From positions 13,972 through 19,073 of the forward strand of contig DOHJ01000223.1 of assembly GCA_003535335.1 (NCBI GenBank): DNA of 5,102 bases, written 5' to 3'. This document shows, in pieces, positions 1 to 5,102 of this stretch. The position numbers and the translations under genes were made by a program. Under the pieces are notes generated by a model that worked only from the letters and a program-made list of their open reading frames with translations, made no database searches and was not told where the DNA came from. Numbering within the stretch: the stretch's first letter is position 1; each line of letters opens with the position of its first letter. The DNA comes from Paracoccaceae bacterium. GTDB taxonomy: Bacteria; Pseudomonadota; Alphaproteobacteria; Rhodobacterales; Rhodobacteraceae.

Positions 1-600
1 TATGAGAATCCAGCGAAAAAAAGTGGAAATAACTTGCTGTTTGTTGGCCGCCTTGCTGCGGTTAAAGGGCTGCCTATTTTGTTTCAGGCGCTTCAAGGCT
101 TGTTAGAAAAGCATCCCGAACTACATCTGACCTTAATTGGTGACGGCCCCGACCGTGAAGTGCTGGAAAAACAGGCTCTAACCTTGGATAATAGGGTGGA
201 TTTTGTAGGTTATAAATCCCAATCAGAGGTGGCCGAATATTTGAAAAAAACCGATATTTTGGTTCTACCCAGCTTTGCTGAAGGTGTCCCCGTTGTGCTG
301 ATGGAGGCAATGGCCGCGCGCGTGCCCGTTGTCACCACAAGAATTGCCGGAGTGCCGGAATTGGTGGAAGATCAGGTTTCAGGCATCTTGGTTGCACCCG
401 GAGATGAAGCCGCCCTAGCTGCGGGAATTTCCACGGTTTTATCAAATTTACCCCTGCGTAAAAAAATGGGTAATTCGGGGCGAAAAAAAGTTACTGAGCA
501 GTATAATGTAAAAACAGAATCTGCTTGGCTGGCCGATATTTTCACAGCATACCAAAATGGGGATATTATCGGGTTACGCCCATCTGGAAAGAATGAGTGA
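1..600 (+). CDS. GT4-family glycosyltransferase, C-terminal part (5' end cut by window)
   Basis: The frame is open from the first base, so this is the last 199 residues of a longer protein. GT4 enzymes are usually 350-400 residues, so roughly the N-terminal half is missing. What remains is the nucleotide-sugar-binding Rossmann half of a GT-B fold retaining glycosyltransferase. Visible motifs, numbered from the window edge: FVGRL..VKG (14-23), LIGDGPDR (45-52), VDFVGY (66-71), and LPSFAEGVPVVLMEAMA (89-105). The last holds the EX7E pair Glu94/Glu102 that in this family contacts the donor sugar nucleotide. GVPELV and SGILVAPGD follow (117-135). The family transfers a sugar from an NDP-sugar to a lipid-linked or glycan acceptor at the cytoplasmic face of the membrane. 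Donor and acceptor cannot be read from sequence. The stop at 598-600 overlaps the next gene's ATG, so the two are probably translated together. The first ATG in the fragment (34) is internal and should not be taken as the start. Confidence 0.93.
   Translation, partial: YENPAKKSGNNLLFVGRLAAVKGLPILFQALQGLLEKHPELHLTLIGDGPDREVLEKQALTLDNRVDFVGYKSQSEVAEYLKKTDILVLPSFAEGVPVVLMEAMAARVPVVTTRIAGVPELVEDQVSGILVAPGDEAALAAGISTVLSNLPLRKKMGNSGRKKVTEQYNVKTESAWLADIFTAYQNGDIIGLRPSGKNE
586..591 (+). promoter_or_regulatory. Ribosome binding site for the GT2 gene
   Basis: GGAAAG lies inside the end of the upstream coding region, 8 bases before the ATG at 600. A GTG at 597 in the same frame is also within reach (5 bases). 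The ATG is preferred because it is the stronger codon and forms the common TGATG stop/start overlap. Confidence 0.5.
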
Positions 601-1568
601 TGAGTACAAAAAACCTTGCCATTGTTTTTATCGGCCGTAACGAGGCAGAGCGGTTAGAGCGCTGTCTGGAATCGCTGAAAGGCATCGACGCAGAACTGGT
701 CTATGTCGATTCCGGCTCAACAGATAACAGCGTATTAAATGCTAAAAATGCAAATGCTAAAATCGTTGAGCTAAGTCCAGACCGCCCGTTTTCCGCCGCC
801 CGGGCCCGCAACGAAGGTTTTGAGGCGCTGGAAAACGTGCCGGAGTTTGTGCAATTTATCGACGGCGACTGCGCGATGCAGCCAGAGTGGATAGAGCCGG
901 CGATTAAAGCGATGCAACAAGATCCCAAGCTGGGAATTGTCACCGGTTGGCGCTCTGAAATTTACCGAAATAAAAGCGTCTATAACGCCCTGTGTGATTT
1001 TGAATGGCGCCGTGAGGCCGGTGAAATTTCGGTCTGTGGTGGTGATATGCTGGTGCGTAGTGCGGCCTTTGTTAAGGTTGGCGGGTTCAATGAAACAGTT
1101 ATTGCTTCCGAGGACGAAGAGATTTGCTTGCGTATCGGCAAGGCGGGTTGGAAACTTAGGCGCTTGCCGATTGAAATGACCCGACACGACATTGCAATGA
1201 CCAAGTTTAGTGAATGGTGGCAGCGCGCGGTGCGCAGCGGACATGGTTTTGCACAAGTTGGCACAATGCATCCGGAACATTTCAAAATTGAGCGTAAACG
1301 CGCAGTCGTTTTTGCTGGGATCCTGCCCTTTTTGGCATTGCTTGCGGTCGCATTTTGGCCCTACGGTCTAATCGCAATAGCAGCTGTTTATCTGCGTTCC
1401 TACATCCGCAGCTCACAAGGTTTAGCGCAGGCAGGCTTGGCGTCAGGCGAAGCATGGCATCATGGCCTGTTCCTTGTGTTGTCCAAATTCCCCAATTTGA
1501 TTGGAATGGGCGTTTTTTATTGGCGAAGACTGCGTGGCCATAAAATGAACATTATTGAGTATAAATAA
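600..1568 (+). CDS. GT2-family glycosyltransferase with C-terminal membrane segment
   Basis: A 322-residue GT-A fold glycosyltransferase of family GT2, inverting by family precedent. The N-terminal strand and loop IVFIGRNEAERLERCL (8-23) and YVDSGSTDNS (35-44) form the nucleotide-binding start. FIDGDC (86-91) supplies the DxD-type metal and diphosphate site (Asp88, Asp90). GGDMLVR (147-153) and ASEDEEICLRIGKAGWK (169-185) hold the acceptor-side acidic motif, probably including the catalytic base (Glu171/Asp172). WWQRAVRSGHG (206-216) resembles the (Q/R)xxRW region. A hydrophobic stretch at about 235-265, long enough for one helix or a tight hairpin and followed by arginines, probably anchors the enzyme to the inner membrane. 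It likely adds one sugar to an exopolysaccharide repeat unit; the specificity is unknown. The start is ATG 600, overlapping the upstream stop. The next gene follows after about 30 bp. Confidence 0.93.
   Translation: MSTKNLAIVFIGRNEAERLERCLESLKGIDAELVYVDSGSTDNSVLNAKNANAKIVELSPDRPFSAARARNEGFEALENVPEFVQFIDGDCAMQPEWIEPAIKAMQQDPKLGIVTGWRSEIYRNKSVYNALCDFEWRREAGEISVCGGDMLVRSAAFVKVGGFNETVIASEDEEICLRIGKAGWKLRRLPIEMTRHDIAMTKFSEWWQRAVRSGHGFAQVGTMHPEHFKIERKRAVVFAGILPFLALLAVAFWPYGLIAIAAVYLRSYIRSSQGLAQAGLASGEAWHHGLFLVLSKFPNLIGMGVFYWRRLRGHKMNIIEYK
737..762 (+). repeat. Short in-frame direct repeat (11 bp, period 15) inside the GT2 gene
   Basis: AAATGCTAAAA occurs at 737-747 and again at 752-762. The 15-base period is five codons, giving a repeated Asn-Ala-Lys in LNAKNANAK (residues 46-54), between the first nucleotide-binding motif and the DGD motif. 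It is probably a surface helix or loop duplication with no separate function. Confidence 0.6.
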
Positions 1569-1585
1569 GCTAAAATGTTTTGATA

Positions 1586-1593
1586 AAAGAAAG
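1586..1593 (+). promoter_or_regulatory. Ribosome binding site for the fusion gene
   Basis: AAAGAAAG is a purine-rich, fairly weak Shine-Dalgarno. It sits 4 bases before ATG 1598 and 7 bases before ATG 1601, so the second ATG is better placed. An upstream in-frame TTG at 1580 has no purine tract before it and would put this site inside the coding region. Confidence 0.4.
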
Positions 1594-1600
1594 TACGATG

Positions 1601-3712
1601 ATGAATAATACCATCAGGGTTGCCATAGTGGGTGCCGGATACATTGCCGATTGGCACGCCGATGCGCTTAAAGTAACTAAAGGAGTCGAGCTAAGGGCCG
1701 TTTGCGACACCTCTGCAACCAATGCCGAGGCTTTGGCAAATCTGCACGGGGCGCAGGTTTTTACCTCGCTTGATGACCTTATTGCATCAGGTACGGTTGA
1801 TGCCGTTCATATCCTGACCCCGCCACAAATGCATCGTGATCTGGCTGTTACAGCTCTGAATGGCGGCTTGCACTGTCTGGTTGAAAAACCGGTTGCCCTG
1901 TCCCATGCCGAAACTGCCGAAATAGTTGCGGCCGCCAAAGCAAACGGAAAACAATTTGCAGTCGGACATAATTTTATGGGCTTGCCATCTTATGACCGGT
2001 TAAAAAACAAATTGGCATCTGGAAAGCTGGGCCGTATTTCGTCTGCCGAATTTAACTGGAATTTCCCGCTTTCGCCGCTTCGCTCTGGTCCTTACGGTTT
2101 GTGGTTGATGCGCGAGCCGAAAAACCTGCTGCTAGAGCTTGGCCCGCATTTATTCGCATTCGCAGTGGATTTGTTTGGCACACCTGAAATTGAATATCTC
2201 AGCTTAAGCAAACCGGTTAGTTTTCCTGACGGGCAATTGCGCAAACAATCGTGGCGCATCCTTGCCCGCGCCCACACGGATGATGGCGATGTTGATTTAA
2301 CCTTTAATCTGTCACTGGTTGAAACGGCTGATGATCGCTCTGTAACGCTGCGTGGTTCCAGTGCGATGGCGCGATTGGATTACGCTGCGGATACGCTGGT
2401 GATTGCTGCGGAAAACGCCTCTGATATTGTGGTAAATCCGCTGAATAAACAGCTTTCCCTCACTTGGCAAAACTTCCGCGAAGGTGCTGTGAATGCCACG
2501 CGGCAAGTGACCTCGCTTTATTGCAAAAGCCCCTATGGCCTTAGTTTTCAAGGCACGGTGGCGCGGTTTTATGATGCGGTCAAGAACAACACAGCGATGG
2601 ATAGCCGCTTTGACGGGGATGCTGCGTTAAAAGTTATGCAGGCAATCGATGATGTTATCGAACTTATGCCGCAAACCGAACCGGTTAAAATGCCGACGAA
2701 ACAGCGCAAAACCAATCCGGATGTTCTGGTGATTGGCGGCACAGGATTTATTGGCCGCCGTTTGACCGAGGCACTGGTTGAGCGCGGTCATGATGTGCGG
2801 GTTCTTAGCCGTGGTAGCAGCAATCCGTTTTCCCATCTTGGGGCTTCGGTTGAAATTGCCTCGGCATCGTTAAGCGATGCGCAAGGTTTGCAAGCGGCAA
2901 TGACAGGGATCAAAGCCGTTTACCATTTGGGTAAATCACTGGATTCCACCTGGCAAGCCTGCCTGCAAAATGATGTTGGCGTGACCGTTGGCATTGCCAA
3001 GGCCGCCCTTGCTGCAGGGGTTGAGCGCTTTGTTTATACCGGCACGATTGCGTCTTATGACATGTCCGATCCTGCTCAGACAATCACCGAAAAAACCGGC
3101 TTTGGCGAAGATATGACAGACCGAAATTTATACGCCCGATCCAAAGCGATGTGCGAGATGCGTCTGCTGGAAATGGCCAAGACCGAAGGTCTGCCGCTGA
3201 CCATAGCGCGGCCCGGCATTGTGGTTGGCGCGGGTGGCCCATTACAGCATTGGGGTATTGGCCGCTGGCACGGGGCCGGTGCGGTGCGGATCTGGGGAAG
3301 TGGCAAAAACATCCTGCCGTTTGTGTTAATTGATGACGTGGCCGAGGCGTTGGTGAAAATAATCGAGGTTGAGGCTGCGATTGGCCAATCGGTGAATTTG
3401 ATTGGTGATCCGATGCTGACGGGCCGCGATTATTTTGATGCTATTCATACTGCACTAGGGGCGCGGATCACGGTGAAATCGGGATCATTGCATGCGTTTT
3501 ACCTAAGCGGTAGCATGAAATACCTGTTGAAAAAATATGCGCTGCGCCGCAAAGGTTTAAATAATGCGTCATTGAAAGACTGGAAATCGCGCGCGCATTA
3601 TTCGCCGTTTGATAACCGTTATGCCAAAGAGTTACTTGATTGGCATCCGGCTGCGGATAAAAATGAATTCGTTCGCGCTGCGATAACCGATGCAAACCTG
3701 TTTGGCTTTTAA
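1601..3712 (+). CDS. Fused Gfo/Idh/MocA dehydrogenase and extended SDR epimerase/dehydratase
   Basis: A single 703-residue frame encodes two enzymes. Residues 1 to about 360 are a Gfo/Idh/MocA dehydrogenase: Rossmann motif VGAGYIADWH (10-19), Asp36 after the second strand, the hallmark EKP (95-97, Lys96 catalytic in the family), and ELGPH (179-183), where His183 is the usual second catalytic residue. Residues 361-373 are a basic linker. Residues 374 to about 690 are an extended SDR: GGTGFIG (379-385), VLSRG (401-405), YHLGKS (441-446), TGTIASY (480-486, Thr482 in the Ser/Thr position), YARSK (511-515, Tyr and Lys catalytic), RPG (537-539), and a LIDDVAEAL segment typical of NDP-sugar epimerases. 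All key residues of both halves are present, so both are probably active. The likely role is successive redox steps on a sugar or nucleotide-sugar for the polysaccharide; the substrate is unknown. Most relatives of each half are separate proteins. The start could also be ATG 1598. Confidence 0.9.
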   Translation: MNNTIRVAIVGAGYIADWHADALKVTKGVELRAVCDTSATNAEALANLHGAQVFTSLDDLIASGTVDAVHILTPPQMHRDLAVTALNGGLHCLVEKPVALSHAETAEIVAAAKANGKQFAVGHNFMGLPSYDRLKNKLASGKLGRISSAEFNWNFPLSPLRSGPYGLWLMREPKNLLLELGPHLFAFAVDLFGTPEIEYLSLSKPVSFPDGQLRKQSWRILARAHTDDGDVDLTFNLSLVETADDRSVTLRGSSAMARLDYAADTLVIAAENASDIVVNPLNKQLSLTWQNFREGAVNATRQVTSLYCKSPYGLSFQGTVARFYDAVKNNTAMDSRFDGDAALKVMQAIDDVIELMPQTEPVKMPTKQRKTNPDVLVIGGTGFIGRRLTEALVERGHDVRVLSRGSSNPFSHLGASVEIASASLSDAQGLQAAMTGIKAVYHLGKSLDSTWQACLQNDVGVTVGIAKAALAAGVERFVYTGTIASYDMSDPAQTITEKTGFGEDMTDRNLYARSKAMCEMRLLEMAKTEGLPLTIARPGIVVGAGGPLQHWGIGRWHGAGAVRIWGSGKNILPFVLIDDVAEALVKIIEVEAAIGQSVNLIGDPMLTGRDYFDAIHTALGARITVKSGSLHAFYLSGSMKYLLKKYALRRKGLNNASLKDWKSRAHYSPFDNRYAKELLDWHPAADKNEFVRAAITDANLFGF

Positions 3713-3723
3713 CTTGGAAAAGC

Positions 3724-3737
3724 AGGAGAATCTGGAG
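3724..3737 (+). promoter_or_regulatory. Ribosome binding site region for the CpsD-like gene
   Basis: GGAG at 3734-3737 is 5 bases before ATG 3743. A stronger AGGAG lies at 3724-3728 but is 14 bases away, too far to serve that ATG directly. The 30-bp gap after the fusion gene contains no promoter I can recognise. Confidence 0.6.
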
Positions 3738-3742
3738 CAAAT

Positions 3743-4498
3743 ATGTCCGATGAAATAAACCCGAACGATGCAAGCCAGAGTGCTGAAACACAAACGCAAT
3801 CAACGGCGTTAGTGGCCTTGGATGACTGGGACTGCTTTGAGAGGATTGCGCTTAATAATCGGGTTCTTGAAAAAAATCTTGTGATTAGCGCAATGCGCAA
3901 AGATCCTGCGTATAAAGCCTTTGATATTTTGCGCACCCGGATGTTGCAAACCATAGGCGAAAAAGGCTGGCACAGGATAGGCATCACATCGCCGACAGAT
4001 GGGTGCGGTAAAACCTTTGTCGCAGCCAACCTTGCAATCAGTTTGGCCCGTGGTGAAACCAACAGGGTTTTACTGATGGATATGAACTTGCGCAAACCTG
4101 ATATGGCGCGTGTGCTGGGAATTCAGCGCAGCATTTCAATGGCCGATTATTTGTCGGGAATCATTGATCCTGAGGAATTTTTTCTGCGCTTGGGTCCAAG
4201 CCTTGTGGCCGGACTGAATAGCAAGCAGACCAAGGATGTGGCAGAACTTGTTCAAACCGATATGACGGCAGATGTTCTGGATGAAATCCAGGATATTCTG
4301 GCTCCGGATGTAACCATTTTTGATCTGCCGCCGATGCTGTCCAGTGATGATGCCATGGCCTGTTTGCCGCATTTGGACGCCGTATTGCTTGTTGTCGGTG
4401 GCGGGATGACGACAGAAGCGGAAATTCGCGATGCCGAGAGACTGCTGCAAGACCAAACGCCTTTGTTAGGTGTTATTTTGAACAATGCAGAAGATTAG
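3743..4498 (+). CDS. CpsD/CapB-like P-loop ATPase, BY-kinase-related polysaccharide regulator
   Basis: A 251-residue soluble protein of the bacterial tyrosine kinase / MinD-like P-loop family that controls polysaccharide chain length and export. Residues 1 to about 45 are a polar, acidic leader. AYKAFDILRTRM (56-67) matches the helix before the ATPase core. Walker A is SPTDGCGKT (83-91, Lys90), Walker A' is LLMDMNLRKP (110-119, Asp113) and Walker B is IFDLPP (192-197, Asp194). LDAVLLVV and GVILNN complete the fold. There is no membrane-spanning Wzz-like domain, so a separate membrane activator would be expected; none is in the window. Oddities: only two tyrosines (57 and 136) and none in the C-terminal tail, Asn115 where kinases usually have Asp, and Lys58/Asp61 replacing Glu/Arg of the EX2RX2R motif. 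It is therefore safer to call it a BY-kinase-like ATPase than a proven tyrosine kinase. It is the last gene of the + strand operon. Confidence 0.87.
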   Translation: MSDEINPNDASQSAETQTQSTALVALDDWDCFERIALNNRVLEKNLVISAMRKDPAYKAFDILRTRMLQTIGEKGWHRIGITSPTDGCGKTFVAANLAISLARGETNRVLLMDMNLRKPDMARVLGIQRSISMADYLSGIIDPEEFFLRLGPSLVAGLNSKQTKDVAELVQTDMTADVLDEIQDILAPDVTIFDLPPMLSSDDAMACLPHLDAVLLVVGGGMTTEAEIRDAERLLQDQTPLLGVILNNAED

Positions 4499-4560
4499 AA
4501 ATTTGGATTTTCGCGGCTTTATTCTGCTCTTTATTACAACAAAATACGCACTGATACAAA
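4499..4560. other. Convergent intergenic gap, no clear terminator
   Basis: These 62 AT-rich bases separate two genes that face each other. The best stem found is a 4-bp AAAT/ATTT pair (4499-4502 with 4507-4510), too weak to be an intrinsic terminator, and no G+C-rich hairpin with a T-run is present on either strand. Termination may be Rho-dependent or occur inside the opposing gene. Confidence 0.5.
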
Positions 4561-5102
4561 TCAGAGCGCGTCTACCCGAATAACGTATTCAGTATTAATT
4601 GTTTGACCGGCGCGCAAGCGAAATGCCGTAGCCACACCATGCGAAGCAATCGGGTTTTTGCCCCAATTGCCAACATCCGGCCCCAGATCAAAAGCCCCGC
4701 AAATCGGCTCTATCCCGACCCCCTCAAAGCGGCCCAGCCACGGGTATTCATCCCGCCCGCGGTTTGAAACCCATAACAGCAGGCTGGGAAACAGGCGTTG
4801 ATCATACTCCACACCGACTTGATATTTTTCTTCGTGATTGGTCAGGCGAACCGGACCTTTAACACCGCAAAGCTGTACGATTTCCTCGGTAGCAAAAGAA
4901 AGCGGCAGATGATCCAGTCGCATGCTGCCTGTCTTTGACGGTATTTTCGCAAGGTCGTTAAATTCTGCATCTGGCCTTAGGCGTGATACAGCGGCTTCAG
5001 CCTCTATTGGCAAAACCCGTCCAAAATCAAAACCCGCGTGGATTGTTGTTTTGCCCGCTGTTTTCGAGGGCGAAAAACAGGGATGCAGGGCAATCGGCGG
5101 GG
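4561..5102 (-). CDS. Aldose 1-epimerase-like (galactose mutarotase superfamily) protein, C-terminal part
   Basis: The frame on the - strand ends with TGA at 4561-4563 and stays open to the right edge, giving 179 residues of a protein that probably has about 270-300. A TTG at 5013 is not the true start, since conserved sequence continues upstream of it. Numbered from the edge: ALHPCF (4-9) resembles the HPYF motif holding the catalytic His of mutarotases, and HAGFDFGRVLPIE (21-33) follows. PSLLLWVSNRG (about 105-115) and GIEPICGAFDLG (129-140) match the lW...iEP region, where Glu131 would be the catalytic base. The end, with AFRLRAGQTINTEYVIRV, fits the L.pGe....y.i strand that closes the beta-sandwich. 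Such proteins interconvert sugar anomers or bind related sugars. The divergence from classical GalM leaves the substrate open. It converges on the polysaccharide operon, so it is transcribed separately. Confidence 0.68.
   Translation of the reverse strand, partial: PPIALHPCFSPSKTAGKTTIHAGFDFGRVLPIEAEAAVSRLRPDAEFNDLAKIPSKTGSMRLDHLPLSFATEEIVQLCGVKGPVRLTNHEEKYQVGVEYDQRLFPSLLLWVSNRGRDEYPWLGRFEGVGIEPICGAFDLGPDVGNWGKNPIASHGVATAFRLRAGQTINTEYVIRVDAL

Noticed and set aside
771..1280. A 169-codon open frame on the - strand inside the GT2 gene
   Set aside because: It lies wholly opposite a well-supported glycosyltransferase. Its translation shows no recognisable motif, and it is best explained as a shadow frame.
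1580..1600. TTG at 1580 as the start of the fusion protein
   Set aside because: No ribosome binding site precedes it, the extra residues lie outside the Rossmann domain, and two ATGs follow the purine tract at 1586-1593.
1569..1600. Possible promoter in the gap before the fusion gene
   Set aside because: The gap is only 32 bases and AT-rich, with no convincing -35/-10 pair. It is too short to support a separate promoter call.
2690..2692. Internal ATG (Met364) in the linker as a separate start for the SDR half
   Set aside because: No Shine-Dalgarno sequence lies at a suitable distance upstream, and the frame is continuous with the first half, so a single fused protein is more likely.
3709..4095. 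A 128-codon open frame on the - strand opposite the ATPase gene
   Set aside because: It overlaps the P-loop coding region, which shows clear family motifs on the + strand. The reverse translation is unlike any family I recognise.
4578..4590. GAATA/TATTC inverted repeat with a 3-base loop, as a possible terminator
   Set aside because: The stem is only 5 bp and AT-rich, it lies inside the coding end of the - strand gene, and it has no T-run at a suitable distance.
5011..5013. TTG as the start of the mutarotase-like gene
   Set aside because: The frame is open beyond it to the edge and encodes family-like motifs (ALHPCF, HAGFDFG), so the true start is outside the window.

Overview
The window is a stretch of bacterial chromosome with base composition near 50% G+C by eye. 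Genes are tightly packed and almost all on the + strand. The gene types (GT4 and GT2 glycosyltransferases, a sugar-modifying oxidoreductase fusion, a CpsD/CapB-like ATPase) mark it as part of an exopolysaccharide or capsule biosynthesis locus. Codon use and protein flavour look proteobacterial, perhaps a moderate-GC alphaproteobacterium such as a marine Rhodobacterales. That placement is an impression, because no taxonomic marker gene is present.

Layout: (1) positions 1-600 + carry the C-terminal part of a GT4 glycosyltransferase, cut by the window edge. (2) 600-1568 + is a GT2 glycosyltransferase with a hydrophobic C-terminal segment, whose ATG overlaps the preceding stop (TGATG). (3) 1601-3712 + is a 703-residue fusion of a Gfo/Idh/MocA dehydrogenase and an extended SDR epimerase/dehydratase. 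(4) 3743-4498 + is a soluble CpsD/CapB-like P-loop ATPase related to bacterial tyrosine kinases. (5) After a 62-bp convergent gap with no clear terminator, 4561-5102 on the - strand is the C-terminal part of an aldose 1-epimerase-like (galactose mutarotase superfamily) protein, cut by the right edge. Genes 1-4 are spaced by a 1-base overlap, about 32 bp and 30 bp, and read as one operon with no internal promoter visible.

Inferred division of labour: the fusion enzyme prepares or modifies a sugar precursor by redox chemistry, the two glycosyltransferases add sugars to a growing lipid-linked repeat unit, and the ATPase regulates polymer length or export. The mutarotase-like gene faces the operon and may be unrelated to it.

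The points most worth a second look are the two-enzyme fusion, whose halves carry different nucleotide-preference signatures, and the ATPase. The ATPase keeps its P-loop but lacks the C-terminal tyrosine cluster, has Asn for the second Walker A' Asp, and has a charge-altered version of the EX2RX2R oligomerisation motif. I saw no mobile element, RNA gene or CRISPR array, and nothing clearly amounting to a wholly new system.
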